Below, piece by piece: positions 1 to 8,303 of a DNA stretch of 25,929 bases. Both the position numbers and the translations under genes were made by a program. Positions within the stretch are counted from its first letter, which is position 1, and each line of letters begins with the position of its first letter. Under the pieces are notes generated by a model, which saw only the letters and a program-made list of their open reading frames with translations, was not told where the DNA came from and made no database searches. The stretch lies in the NCBI GenBank assembly GCA_038209155.1, contig JBBQYA010000037.1, positions 1 to 25,929 on the forward strand, written 5' to 3'. The DNA is from JBBQYA01 sp038209155 (GTDB lineage Bacteria > Bacteroidota > Bacteroidia > Sphingobacteriales > Sphingobacteriaceae).

Positions 1-1481
1 TTGATTATACTAAAAAAGAGTTTAATGAATTAAAAAATAGAGGATGGGAAAAAATAATACATCCTGATGATTGGAATCAAAATAAAAACGTATGGTTACG
101 TTCTATAAAAACGGGTGAAGATTTTGAATTAGAACACCGTTTTTTAAGATTTGATGGAGAATACAGATGGCACCTTAGCAGGGGAATTGTACAAAAAGAT
201 GAACAAGGTAAGGTAACAGCATGTATTGGAACACATACCGATATAAATGACCAAAAAGTAGCTCTCGAGAAAGTAAAAATAGCGGAAGAGTTTAGTAGAA
301 ACGTTCTTCAAGGAAGCCCAGATTGTGTAAAAGTATTGGACAAGGAAGGAAGAATTTTATTTATGAACTTAAATGGATTATGCCTTTTAGAAATAGATGA
401 TTTTTCTCTAATTGAAGATAAATTTTGGTGGGACCTATGGGGAGACGACAATAAAACGTTAATAAAAAACTCTGTAAAAAAAGCACTTAAAGGAGAAAAA
501 GTTGAATTTCAGGCTTATTTTGAAACCATGAAAGGAAATCCAAGTTGGTGGGACGTAATTGTTTCTCCTGTGCTAGGTGCGGATGGAAAAGTAAGTCAGC
601 TAATTGCTGTTTCTAGAAATATTACGGAGAAAAAAATTGCTGATCAACAATTAGTTAAATTTTCAGAGGGTTTAGAATTAAATGTAAAAGAAAGAACAAA
701 TGATTTAAAAGTATTAAACTCAGAATTAGAATATTCAAATAAAGAATTAAATCAAGCAAATTCTCAACTCCAACAATTTGCTTATGTAGCAAGTCATGAT
801 TTACAAGAACCATTAAGAAAAATTCTGACTTTTACTAATAGATTAAGTGATAAATATAATGATGAATTAAATCCAGATGCAAAATCATTAATTAAAAAAA
901 TAAATGAAGCTTCTGGTAGAATGCGAATTCTCATTCAAGATTTATTAAACTATTCATATTTATTAAATCATGAGAAATTATTTGTCAAAACAAATTTAAA
1001 TGTTGTATTAGAAAATGTATTAGAAGATTTTGAATTACTTATCGAGCAAAAAAATGCAATTATAAATTTTAAAAAGCTACCAGAAATTGAAGCTATTCCA
1101 TTACAAATGAATCAGTTATTTTATAATATAATTGGAAACGCATTAAAATTTTCAATTGCGGATAAATCAACCGTAATAAATATTACTTCTAATAAACTTA
1201 CTGCAAACGAAATAAAAAAATACCCTTCTTTAATTTCCAATTTAACGTATTATGAAATAATAATATCAGATAATGGAATCGGATTTGAGGATAAATATAA
1301 TAAACAAATATTTACGATCTTTCAACGATTGCACAATAAAAGTTCGTACAGTGGAACTGGTATTGGATTAGCACTTTGCAAAAAAATTATGGAAAATCAT
1401 GGAGGAGAAATTTTTGCCATTTCTGAAGAAGGAAGTGGAGCAGAATTTCATGTTATTTTGGGAGAAACCCAAAATAATTAA
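1..1481 (+). CDS. PAS-domain sensor histidine kinase (5' end outside window)
   Basis: The reading frame is open from base 3 to the TAA at 1479-1481, so the gene starts left of the window; the TTG at 336 is only an internal codon. About 492 residues are visible. The first ~80 end in a typical PAC segment (RWHLSRGIVQKD followed by a THTDIND tail). A second PAS/PAC follows, ending near VSRNITEKK. A predicted coiled coil (about 210-255) leads into HisKA with the phospho-acceptor His in SHDLQEPLR (His codon 795-797). The HATPase domain shows the N box (IIGNALKFS), DNGIGFED, IFQRLH and GTGIGLALCKK. It should autophosphorylate and pass phosphate to a response regulator, but none is encoded nearby, so the partner is unknown. 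No membrane segment lies in the visible part. Stimulus cannot be predicted. Confidence 0.93.
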   Translation, partial: DYTKKEFNELKNRGWEKIIHPDDWNQNKNVWLRSIKTGEDFELEHRFLRFDGEYRWHLSRGIVQKDEQGKVTACIGTHTDINDQKVALEKVKIAEEFSRNVLQGSPDCVKVLDKEGRILFMNLNGLCLLEIDDFSLIEDKFWWDLWGDDNKTLIKNSVKKALKGEKVEFQAYFETMKGNPSWWDVIVSPVLGADGKVSQLIAVSRNITEKKIADQQLVKFSEGLELNVKERTNDLKVLNSELEYSNKELNQANSQLQQFAYVASHDLQEPLRKILTFTNRLSDKYNDELNPDAKSLIKKINEASGRMRILIQDLLNYSYLLNHEKLFVKTNLNVVLENVLEDFELLIEQKNAIINFKKLPEIEAIPLQMNQLFYNIIGNALKFSIADKSTVINITSNKLTANEIKKYPSLISNLTYYEIIISDNGIGFEDKYNKQIFTIFQRLHNKSSYSGTGIGLALCKKIMENHGGEIFAISEEGSGAEFHVILGETQNN

Positions 1482-1558
1482 AAAATATTTAGGCTAATAA
1501 ATACTATAAATTTATTTTAATGTCTGTTTTATATATTTATTAAAAGTTTATTATCATT

Positions 1559-2095
1559 CTAAAATTGCCCTTTGATTCTGTTATTATACAAAAAAGCAAT
1601 CATTGTAGCTAAAAAACATTTCAAATACCCAAATAATGCTAAATCAATAAATCCGATTTTTATAGCATGATTAAATGTTAGGTTTCCAATAAAAACTAAA
1701 CCTGTAATTCCAGATACAAACAAAAATGTGTGTGCTGAAATGGGAACTAAAAACAATCGATAAAAATGGGGCGTAAATGAATTCCACCAACCACAAATGA
1801 ATCCAACGATCGGAAATGCAAATAAGAATCCTGCAGAGGGCGAGGTGAATGCCTGAATTCCATATTTAGTTTCACTACTAAAAACTGGATAAAACCAACC
1901 AATAATTAAGTACAACAATTGCGAAAAAAAACCAACAGTTGGACCTCCTAATAATCCGGATAATAAAACAAACAAAGTTTGTAAGGTGAAAGGAACCTCA
2001 GCAACTTTTAGAGTTATTTTAGCACCCACAAAAGACAAAAACGAAAATGTGACTATTAAAATAAGCGTTTGATAAATTTTAGAACGATTTTTCAT
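1559..2095 (-). CDS. bioY: BioY family biotin transporter substrate-binding subunit
   Basis: A 178-residue, very hydrophobic protein of about six membrane helices, the usual BioY length. The family's strongest block, VPFTLQTLFVLLSGLLGG, lies at residues 34-51, followed by a GFFSQLLYLIIGW helix. The usual GPTGGY-like segment appears as SPSAGFLFAF, and the C-terminal helix carries a Lys (GYLKCFLA) as expected. BioY is the S-component that binds biotin in ECF-type uptake. No EcfA or EcfT gene is visible here, so it either shares a general ECF module encoded elsewhere or works alone, as reported for some solitary BioY proteins. It ends in TAG. A possible -7 element (TAATTTTG on the minus strand, 2148-2155) lies about 53 nt upstream, without a clear -33 box. 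Confidence 0.9.
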   Translation of the reverse strand: MKNRSKIYQTLILIVTFSFLSFVGAKITLKVAEVPFTLQTLFVLLSGLLGGPTVGFFSQLLYLIIGWFYPVFSSETKYGIQAFTSPSAGFLFAFPIVGFICGWWNSFTPHFYRLFLVPISAHTFLFVSGITGLVFIGNLTFNHAIKIGFIDLALFGYLKCFLATMIAFLYNNRIKGQF

Positions 2096-2286
2096 TCAAT
2101 CAACTTTTATCTTCTCTAAGAATTAAATTTGGAATAAAGTTTTAAAACAAAATTAAAAAATTTCGATCATCTGAGTTTGATGACTGTTGATTTTAATTTG
2201 AAATTAAACTTTTTAAGAATACGAAATTGTTTTAATCAAAAAATATCTTTTAAAAATTTAACCATTTAAAATAAAAAAATAACTAG

Positions 2287-2313
2287 AAGAACCATCCTGT
2301 TCTAATGGCTCTT
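2287..2313 (-). terminator. probable terminator of the alpha/beta hydrolase gene
   Basis: Read on the minus strand, AAGAGCCAT pairs with ATGGTTCTT (9 bp, one G-U) around a 9-nt loop, starting about 20 nt after the hydrolase stop. T-rich DNA follows (TTATTTTTTTATTTT) after a short CTAG spacer. The spacer before the T-tract makes it less than ideal. Confidence 0.5.
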
Positions 2314-2332
2314 TTATATTTTAAAAAAAATA

Positions 2333-3163
2333 TTAAATAAATCTCATTAAGTCATCGTTTAATTTGTCTTTATCAGTAAAATATAAACCATGTGGAGCAT
2401 CATTATATCTAATATATGTAGCATGAGAAATCATTTCTGAAGTACGATCTGAACTTACCTCTATTGGAACAATTTTATCACTATCACCATGAATGATTAA
2501 AGTTGGAATGGTAATTTTCATTAAATCATTTCGGAAATCAGTTTCAGTAAATGAACGAACACATTTTTGAGTTGCAATAGTGGATGCTCTCAAAACTAGA
2601 CTTTGACAATAATCTAAAAAAGACTGAGTTACAGGTTTGCTTAACATTCCTACACCAAAAAAATCTTCTCCCCAGTGGGTTAAGAAATCTGGGCGATCTT
2701 TTTTTATCTCTTCTATCATTGTATCAAATACTTTTTTATCTACACCTTCTTCATTATTAGCTGTTTTGAGTATAAATGGGCACACGGAAGAAATTAAAAC
2801 TATTTTATCTACTTTATTTTCTCCATAATTGGCTAAATATCTCACCACTTCTCCCCCACCCATAGAAAAGCCAACAAGTGTTACCTTTTCTAAATTTAAT
2901 TCTTCAATTATGGCTTTTAAATCTGATGCTAAAGTATCATAATCATATCCTTCCGAAGGTTTATCAGAAATTCCAAAACCCCTTCGGTCATAAGAAATAC
3001 ATTGATATCCTTTTTCCGACATTTCAGAAATTTGATATTCCCACATTTCATGACTAGTAGGCCAACCTGATATGAAAATAATAGGTTTCCCAGTTCCTAC
3101 TACTTCATAATAGATGGATACTTGATTTTCATTTCCATCTTGCGGAATTTTTAAATAACTCAT
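2333..3163 (-). CDS. alpha/beta hydrolase (non-heme haloperoxidase/arylesterase-like)
   Basis: A 276-residue soluble alpha/beta hydrolase close to the length of cofactor-free chloroperoxidases and aryl esterases. An oxyanion-hole motif SGWPTS lies near residue 32. The nucleophile elbow GFSMGG gives Ser100. The acid is Asp227 or Asp229 in HGDSDKIVP, and the His is His258 in APHGL. There is no signal peptide, so it is cytoplasmic. These enzymes hydrolyse esters or lactones, with perhydrolysis as a side activity; the true substrate cannot be read from sequence. It is a single-gene unit: bioY follows in the same direction after a 237-bp gap with a probable terminator. A near-consensus promoter lies at 3207-3237. 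Confidence 0.88.
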   Translation of the reverse strand: MSYLKIPQDGNENQVSIYYEVVGTGKPIIFISGWPTSHEMWEYQISEMSEKGYQCISYDRRGFGISDKPSEGYDYDTLASDLKAIIEELNLEKVTLVGFSMGGGEVVRYLANYGENKVDKIVLISSVCPFILKTANNEEGVDKKVFDTMIEEIKKDRPDFLTHWGEDFFGVGMLSKPVTQSFLDYCQSLVLRASTIATQKCVRSFTETDFRNDLMKITIPTLIIHGDSDKIVPIEVSSDRTSEMISHATYIRYNDAPHGLYFTDKDKLNDDLMRFI

Positions 3164-3543
3164 AATTTTTTGAATTGAATTTGTTTGAATTTGTTTGAAA
3201 CTAAAGCAAAATCATACCAATTTTATGTTTACTTCAATAGTAAAAAAAACTGCTCTTCAAATTAAAATATAAATTTTCTGTGATGTTTGTGAGGAAAAAA
3301 TTTCCAAAAAAAAATAGAGCCTAGCTTCTTATTTCCACATGCCATAAAATAATGGGAATTAAATTTTGAGTTTAAAAAGTGCGTTGAAATATAAAATTTG
3401 AGGCTAATCATAATTAATTTAGAAAAAAAGAATCCTATAATCTTTCCATTTCTATTGGCATTATATTTTATAGATGTTGATTCTATATCGGTTAATAATT
3501 TAAAAACATTTGACCTTAAATGCAATAATTAGATCAACAAATT
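3164..3543. other. 380-bp divergent intergenic region, no gene supported
   Basis: The gap between the leftward hydrolase and the rightward GH130 gene must hold both promoters. The hydrolase promoter is visible (3207-3237). For GH130 only a weak -7 variant (AACATTTG ending at 3512) is seen. A 10-bp direct repeat, GAATTTGTTT twice (3178-3197), sits in the hydrolase leader. An 87-codon TTG-start frame on the minus strand (3262-3525) has no recognisable domain and is not supported as a gene. Confidence 0.6.
3207..3237 (-). promoter_or_regulatory. predicted promoter of the alpha/beta hydrolase gene
   Basis: On the minus strand a TTG (plus 3235-3237) is followed after exactly 20 nt by TGATTTTG (plus 3207-3214). 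This is one base from the Bacteroidota -7 consensus TAnnTTTG with the usual spacing. It would give a leader of roughly 35-40 nt containing the small GAATTTGTTT repeat. Confidence 0.45.
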
Positions 3544-4593
3544 ATGGAAGAGAGCATCATTAAGATAAAAAGAGAAGGAATTATATTAGAACCAACTCGT
3601 CTGGAATTTGAAAACGAGGGAGTTTTCAATCCTGCATGTTATCAAGATGAAAAAGGAATACATCTTTTTTATCGTGCTGTAAGTGTTGGAAATAAATCAA
3701 GCGTTGGATATTGTAGACTTTCGGATCCAATAACCATTGCAGAAAGATGGATGAAACCAATTTACGTTGGTCATCATGAAACAGAATCGCAGGGAGTGGA
3801 AGATCCAAGAATTACAAAAATCGATGATTTATTTTACATGACTTATACAGCTTACGATGGATTAAATGCCGTTGGAGCATTAGCAACATCTCAAAATGGT
3901 TTCGATTTTGAACGCCAAGGAATTATAACCCCCTATTTTACTTTGGACGTGTTTAAGGAATTATTAAAAAAATGCGTTGATCTACCAAAAAGCTATTTTG
4001 AGCACGTGATGATGCTTGAAGGTAGAAGACAGTTGGAAAAAATGGTAGTTTGGGATAAAGACATTATATTTTTCCCAAAAAGAATAAATGGAAAACTTGC
4101 TTTAATGCACAGAATTTTTCCGGGTATCCAAATCGTTTATTTTAACGATATTAAAGATTTGACAACTGAATTTTGGGAAGATTATTTTTTCAATTTTCGA
4201 AAATTCATCATGCTCGAACCAAAATTTGAGTATGAATACAGTTATATCGGAGGTGGTTGTGTACCAATAGAAACTCCAGAAGGATGGTTAATTATCTACC
4301 ATGGTGTACAAATAATTCTAAATACAAAAATTTATCACGCAACTGCAGCATTAATGGATTTAAATGATCCGACGGTTGAAATTAGCCGATTGCCATTTCC
4401 TCTTTTTTCACCAGAAAGAAAATGGGAAATGGTTGGATTTATAAATAATGTAGTGTTTCCAACGGGTACTGCTAGGGTAGGCGACAGATTGTACATTTAT
4501 TATGGTGCAGCAGATTCAAGAATTGGTGTTGTGTCACTATCTTTTCAAGAATTGATGGACACTTTAATACTACATAGAAAATCAAATAAATAA
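3544..4593 (+). CDS. GH130-family glycoside phosphorylase/hydrolase
   Basis: A 349-residue five-bladed beta-propeller protein of the GH130 type. The family Asp lies in GVEDPRI (Asp87), the proton donor in characterised mannoside phosphorylases. Other family segments are FNPACY near residue 28, IIFFPKR (174-180, basic residues that could contact phosphate), GGGCVPIETPEGWLIIYHG (236-254), NVVFPTG and YYGAAD near the end. There is no signal peptide, so it acts in the cytoplasm. Characterised members cleave beta-mannosides by phosphorolysis or hydrolysis; which linkage this one uses is not evident. The next gene, a GT4 glycosyltransferase fusion, starts 2 nt after its stop, so the two are almost certainly co-translated and work on the same sugar. 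The ATG at 3544 is the start; no clear Shine-Dalgarno. Confidence 0.9.
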   Translation: MEESIIKIKREGIILEPTRLEFENEGVFNPACYQDEKGIHLFYRAVSVGNKSSVGYCRLSDPITIAERWMKPIYVGHHETESQGVEDPRITKIDDLFYMTYTAYDGLNAVGALATSQNGFDFERQGIITPYFTLDVFKELLKKCVDLPKSYFEHVMMLEGRRQLEKMVVWDKDIIFFPKRINGKLALMHRIFPGIQIVYFNDIKDLTTEFWEDYFFNFRKFIMLEPKFEYEYSYIGGGCVPIETPEGWLIIYHGVQIILNTKIYHATAALMDLNDPTVEISRLPFPLFSPERKWEMVGFINNVVFPTGTARVGDRLYIYYGAADSRIGVVSLSFQELMDTLILHRKSNK

Positions 4594-4594
4594 T

Positions 4595-6862
4595 ATGAAT
4601 ATTCTAGTTCTAAGTACATTTCCACCTCAACATTGCGGCATAGCTACGTTCAGCCAAGATTTAATAAACGCAATAGAATCAGTTTACGGAAAACAGACTG
4701 TAATTTCTATTGGAGCTTTAATACGAGGAATTGAAAAATTTGATTTTCCTGAAAATGTAAAATATTTAATAGACACCAATAGTATTTCTTCTTTAGAAAA
4801 TTTTTCTGAATTAATTAATACCAGTGATACAGATTTAATTTGTATCCAACATGAATTTGGACTTTTTGGTCGAGAAATGGGAGAAAATATTTTGAATTTA
4901 CTTAAAAGATTAATTATCCCAACCACTATTACTTTCCATACAGTATTACCAAACCCAGATAAAAAAAGATTAGAAATTGTTCAAAATATGGCGGAAATAA
5001 CTACTAAATTGATAGTTATGACTAAACGCTCGAACGAAATTTTGCAAGAAGAATATGGAATACCTAAGGATAAAATAATACATATACCTCACGGTACTCA
5101 CCTCACAGAATGGAAAGACAAACAGGTATTAAAAGAGTATTATGGATTCAATAAAAGAAAAATATTTTCGACTTTCGGTTTAATTAGTGAAAATAAAAGT
5201 ATTGAAACTGCCATCCTAGGAATGGTAAAAATCCGAAAAGAATTTCCTGATGCTTTGTATTTAATTTTAGGAAAAACGCATCCTCAAGTGGTGGCTAATG
5301 AAGGTGAAACATATAGAAACAAACTTGAACTATTAGTTAAGGATAACAATTTGAATGATCATGTTTTATTTATAAATAAGTATTTGAGTTTAGACGAATT
5401 ACTAAATTATTTGGCTTTGACGGATATTTACTTATTCACATCAAAAGATCCTAATCAAGCAGTAAGTGGAACATTTTTGTATGCCATGAGTTCTGGATGC
5501 CCGATAATATCTACCTCATTTGTACAGGCAAAAGAAATGCTGGACGAAGGAACTGGAACCTTAATAGACTTTAACAGTCCTGAACAGTTAGCGAAGGCTT
5601 CTATACGATTATTGAGAGATCCCCATTTAATGAAAAACATGAGTTCAAATGCTTATCACGCAACTAGAACGAGTATTTGGGAAAATGTAGCAATTGCTTA
5701 TAGTAAATTATTTTCTGTTTTATTAGGCAAACCAGAAAATAATATGAATCCTATATTACCTCCAATTTCGTTACATCATTTTAACAAAATGACAGACGAC
5801 GTTGGATTTGTTCAATTCGCAAAAATATCAAATCCAGATTTCAATTCAGGATACACTGTTGACGATAACGCTAGAGCATTAATTGCAGTTTGCATGTTTA
5901 ATCAATCTTTTGCAGACAAATCAAGTAATAATTTAATGAAGCATTATTTAGATTTTGTTTTAAATTGCCAGCAAAATAATGGTACATTTTTAAATTATTT
6001 AGATAAAGATCATTTTTTTACTTCCCAGAATTACGAAGAGAATTTAGACGATTCAAACGGTAGAGCTATTTGGGCTTTGGGCTTTGTGATTTCTTGTAAA
6101 TCATCATTAAGTCCTGATATGGTATGGAAAGTAGAAAGAGCCATTATTAGCAGTCTAAATTGGATTTCCAATTTAAATTCGCCCAGAGCAATTGCTTTTT
6201 GTATCAAAGGTCTCAGCTATTTTAATGAAGAAAATAATCTGCAAAATATTAAGAAACTAATTAATCTATTAGGTAATAAATTAGCTAATAGATATAAAGA
6301 AACTAAAACGCAAGATTGGCATTGGTTTGAAGAATCTATGACTTATGCTAATGCAGTTTTAAGTGAAGGGATGTGTTTTGCTTATGCTGCTTCTGGCAAC
6401 GAAGAACATTTACGAATTGCCTTAGAAAGTTTTGATTTTTTAATTTCGCATACATTCGAAAACGGAACGTTAAATGTAATATCTAATAATGGATGGTTTG
6501 TGAAAGGTGGTGAAAAAACTATGGGGGGCGAACAAGCAATTGATGCAACTTATTCTGTTTTGGCACTCCATAAGTTTTACGAACTGACAGGAAATATAGA
6601 TTATTTAAAGAAAATGAGAATTGCCTTTTCTTGGTTTTTAGGTAATAATAAATTACATCAAATGATTTACAATCCTGTATCTGGAGGTTGTTTTGATGGT
6701 TTGGAAAATGGTCATGTAAATCAAAATCAAGGGGCAGAATCCACTACTTGCTATCTAATAGCAAGACTTACAATGGAACAATTGAAACCTAAAGTTTTGC
6801 CTGAACGCAATTCCGTTTTTGAAATAAATAATATTAAAAAAAAATTAAATAGTGTCGCGTAA
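4595..6862 (+). CDS. GT4 glycosyltransferase fused to a probable (alpha/alpha)6 domain
   Basis: A 755-residue two-part protein. Residues 1-~385 form a GT-B fold GT4 glycosyltransferase: N-terminal LSTFPPQHCGIATFS, IQHEFGLFG (84-92), IPHG (164-167), a second Rossmann start FSTFGLISENK (191-201), and SGTFLYAMSSGCPIIST (291-307). In that last block the usual second Glu of the GT4 EX7E motif appears to be Tyr. Residues ~390-735 are helical with spaced motifs GYTVDDNARAL (419-429), DSNGRAIWALG (486-496), DWHWFEESMTYANAVLSEG (574-592), GGEQAIDATYSVLAL (644-658) and QGAESTTCYLIA (712-723). This pattern suits an (alpha/alpha)6 toroid of the glycosidase type; its activity is unknown. There is no signal peptide. 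It sits 2 nt behind GH130, suggesting coupled synthesis and trimming of a mannose- or glucose-containing glycan. That pathway is inference. Confidence 0.88.
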   Translation: MNILVLSTFPPQHCGIATFSQDLINAIESVYGKQTVISIGALIRGIEKFDFPENVKYLIDTNSISSLENFSELINTSDTDLICIQHEFGLFGREMGENILNLLKRLIIPTTITFHTVLPNPDKKRLEIVQNMAEITTKLIVMTKRSNEILQEEYGIPKDKIIHIPHGTHLTEWKDKQVLKEYYGFNKRKIFSTFGLISENKSIETAILGMVKIRKEFPDALYLILGKTHPQVVANEGETYRNKLELLVKDNNLNDHVLFINKYLSLDELLNYLALTDIYLFTSKDPNQAVSGTFLYAMSSGCPIISTSFVQAKEMLDEGTGTLIDFNSPEQLAKASIRLLRDPHLMKNMSSNAYHATRTSIWENVAIAYSKLFSVLLGKPENNMNPILPPISLHHFNKMTDDVGFVQFAKISNPDFNSGYTVDDNARALIAVCMFNQSFADKSSNNLMKHYLDFVLNCQQNNGTFLNYLDKDHFFTSQNYEENLDDSNGRAIWALGFVISCKSSLSPDMVWKVERAIISSLNWISNLNSPRAIAFCIKGLSYFNEENNLQNIKKLINLLGNKLANRYKETKTQDWHWFEESMTYANAVLSEGMCFAYAASGNEEHLRIALESFDFLISHTFENGTLNVISNNGWFVKGGEKTMGGEQAIDATYSVLALHKFYELTGNIDYLKKMRIAFSWFLGNNKLHQMIYNPVSGGCFDGLENGHVNQNQGAESTTCYLIARLTMEQLKPKVLPERNSVFEINNIKKKLNSVA

Positions 6863-6893
6863 ATTAATTTTAAACAAATAAAACTTAAATAAA

Positions 6894-7355
6894 ATGATAA
6901 CTAATAAAACAGGTGAGAATGGTTTTCAAAATGAAAATAACTCAAAAAAAGAAAATAGCCAACCAGCAAGTTATGCTGGCAAACAGTTTAACCAATCATT
7001 TGAGGAAAAAAATGATGATGATCAAAAATTGAATTCAGAAAGAGAAGAAATGGTTAATCAAAACTCCACTTTTGGCGAAAGCAGTTTTGGTAGACTAGAT
7101 GGGCCTCCAGAAAACAATGCAAATGACAGCTTAAATAAAATTGTAGAAAAGGATTCCGCTTCCAATTTGGATAGAATAAATAGGATAAGCACTTATAAAC
7201 ATGATTTAGAATGGGATGATGACGATTTGGAAAATAAGCAATCTATTAATATCAATCAAATGAATGATAATCAAGATCCTTCAAAAAAAGTGGAATTAAT
7301 AAACATTATGAACCAGAATGTGGTAAATGAAGATCGGGAAAGAGATCAAAATTAA
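6894..7355 (+). CDS. small acidic, Asn-rich disordered protein
   Basis: A 153-residue protein not recognised as any family. It is almost wholly polar: Asn, Asp, Glu, Lys, Ser and Gln dominate, with very few bulky hydrophobic residues and no signal peptide, membrane segment or Cys. It is expected to be intrinsically disordered. Short acidic clusters occur, such as LEWDDDDLENK around residues 104-114. It starts at ATG 6894, 31 nt after the glycosyltransferase stop, and a strong terminator follows 37 nt after its own stop, so it is the last gene of the GH130/GT4 unit. Length, frame integrity and operon position support a real gene; the function is open. A substrate, scaffold or stress-protectant role would be guesswork. 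Confidence 0.75.
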   Translation: MITNKTGENGFQNENNSKKENSQPASYAGKQFNQSFEEKNDDDQKLNSEREEMVNQNSTFGESSFGRLDGPPENNANDSLNKIVEKDSASNLDRINRISTYKHDLEWDDDDLENKQSININQMNDNQDPSKKVELINIMNQNVVNEDRERDQN

Positions 7356-7392
7356 AATTTGATTTCTAACTTTATTATTTAAGTAATTAAGT

Positions 7393-7425
7393 AAAAACCT
7401 CAAAGATCTTTGAGGTTTTTTATTT
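7393..7425 (+). terminator. strong intrinsic terminator after the GH130/GT4 operon
   Basis: A perfect 28-bp palindrome (7393-7420): AAAAACCTCAAAG pairs with its complement around a GATC centre, and more T residues follow. With A's on one side and T's on the other it can act in both directions, also ending the leftward SDR transcript, whose stop is at 7465. Confidence 0.85.
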
Positions 7426-7464
7426 TAAAATACACAATCAATCACTTTTTAATTGTTATTAATT

Positions 7465-8238
7465 TTATTTATCCTGTACTAATCTAACTAACTTGACAAC
7501 TAAACTTCTGGGTGAAAATCTAATGCTATTTGCCATAAGGTAATTTATTGTTCCATGGATAGCAACTGTCTTTCCAGACATCATAGATTTATATCCATAT
7601 TCGGCTACTTCTCTCGAAGTTGGCAATTTCCTTCCTTTCACTAATTTACTTTCCTGCATATCTGCAGCTTCTTGAAATCCACTTTCTGTTGCTCCAGGAC
7701 ACAAGGCGGTAATCGTAACTCCAGTTTTTTCTACTTCATTTGCAATAGCTTCAGAAAAATGTAAAACATAAGCTTTAGTAGCATAGTAAACTGCCATAGT
7801 TGGTCCGGGTTGAAATGCTGCTGTAGAAGCTACATTCATAATTCTACCATTACCTCTCTGAACCATTTCTTTCAAAAATATTTTTGTAAAATGGGTTAAA
7901 GTAGTGATATTTAAATTGATCATTTGCAATTCTTTGTTCCAATCTGTTTCGTAAAACATACCAAAATCGCCAAATCCTGCATTGTTAATTAAAAAGTCCA
8001 CCGTGATTTGATGTTTTTTTATCTCCTCATAAACTTCTTGAGCAGCATTTATTTCAGTAAGATCTTTATTAATAACTGTCACTTTAATTTTAAACTCCTT
8101 TTCAAGAGATAATTTTAATTCATCTAATTTAGATTTACTCCTTGCCACTAATACTAAATTATCCCCTTTAGATGCGTGGATTTTAGCTAATTCTAACCCT
8201 ATTCCGCTTGAAGCGCCTGTAATTAATGCCGTTGCCAT
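7465..8238 (-). CDS. SDR-family NAD(P)-dependent oxidoreductase
   Basis: A 257-residue classical short-chain dehydrogenase/reductase. The dinucleotide-binding motif TGASSGIG lies at residues 7-14, with Arg33 after the second strand (VARSKSK) suggesting NADP(H). NNAG is at 85-88, Ser138 in NVASTAA, and the catalytic Tyr151/Lys155 in YYATK. The C-terminal part (MANSIRFSPRSLVVKLVRLVQ) is amphipathic and could touch membranes. Close relatives are annotated only as general DltE/YqjQ-like SDRs, so the carbonyl or alcohol substrate is unknown. It is divergent from a MerR regulator at 8339 with a shared control region, which strongly suggests that the regulator controls it. The ATG at 8238 lies about 15 nt from a good -7 element. 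Confidence 0.9.
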   Translation of the reverse strand: MATALITGASSGIGLELAKIHASKGDNLVLVARSKSKLDELKLSLEKEFKIKVTVINKDLTEINAAQEVYEEIKKHQITVDFLINNAGFGDFGMFYETDWNKELQMINLNITTLTHFTKIFLKEMVQRGNGRIMNVASTAAFQPGPTMAVYYATKAYVLHFSEAIANEVEKTGVTITALCPGATESGFQEAADMQESKLVKGRKLPTSREVAEYGYKSMMSGKTVAIHGTINYLMANSIRFSPRSLVVKLVRLVQDK

Positions 8239-8252
8239 TTTTATTTTTTTTG

Positions 8253-8283
8253 CAAATATAAAGTCAATATTATAAACTTACAA
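8253..8283 (-). promoter_or_regulatory. predicted promoter of the SDR gene
   Basis: On the minus strand TTG (plus 8281-8283), a 20-nt spacer, then TATATTTG (plus 8253-8260), an exact TAnnTTTG match. The leader would be only about 10 nt. The -33 box is 3 bp from the 14-bp palindrome at 8287-8300. Confidence 0.7.
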
Positions 8284-8286
8284 CAT

Positions 8287-8300
8287 TAGACTATAGTCTA
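8287..8300. promoter_or_regulatory. 14-bp palindromic operator, probable MerR-regulator site
   Basis: TAGACTATAGTCTA is a perfect palindrome. Its centre (8293.5) coincides with the midpoint between the two -33 TTG boxes of the divergent promoters, so it lies 3 bp from each. It is the obvious candidate site for the dimeric regulator encoded at 8339. Classical MerR sites lie inside the promoter spacer; this one lies upstream of both promoters. Confidence 0.65.
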
Positions 8301-8303
8301 TAC

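Noticed and set aside
3262..3525. 87-codon minus-strand frame in the hydrolase/GH130 gap
   Set aside because: TTG start, no recognisable motif, biased Phe/Lys/Asn composition expected from AT-rich non-coding DNA, and it occupies a region that must hold two promoters.
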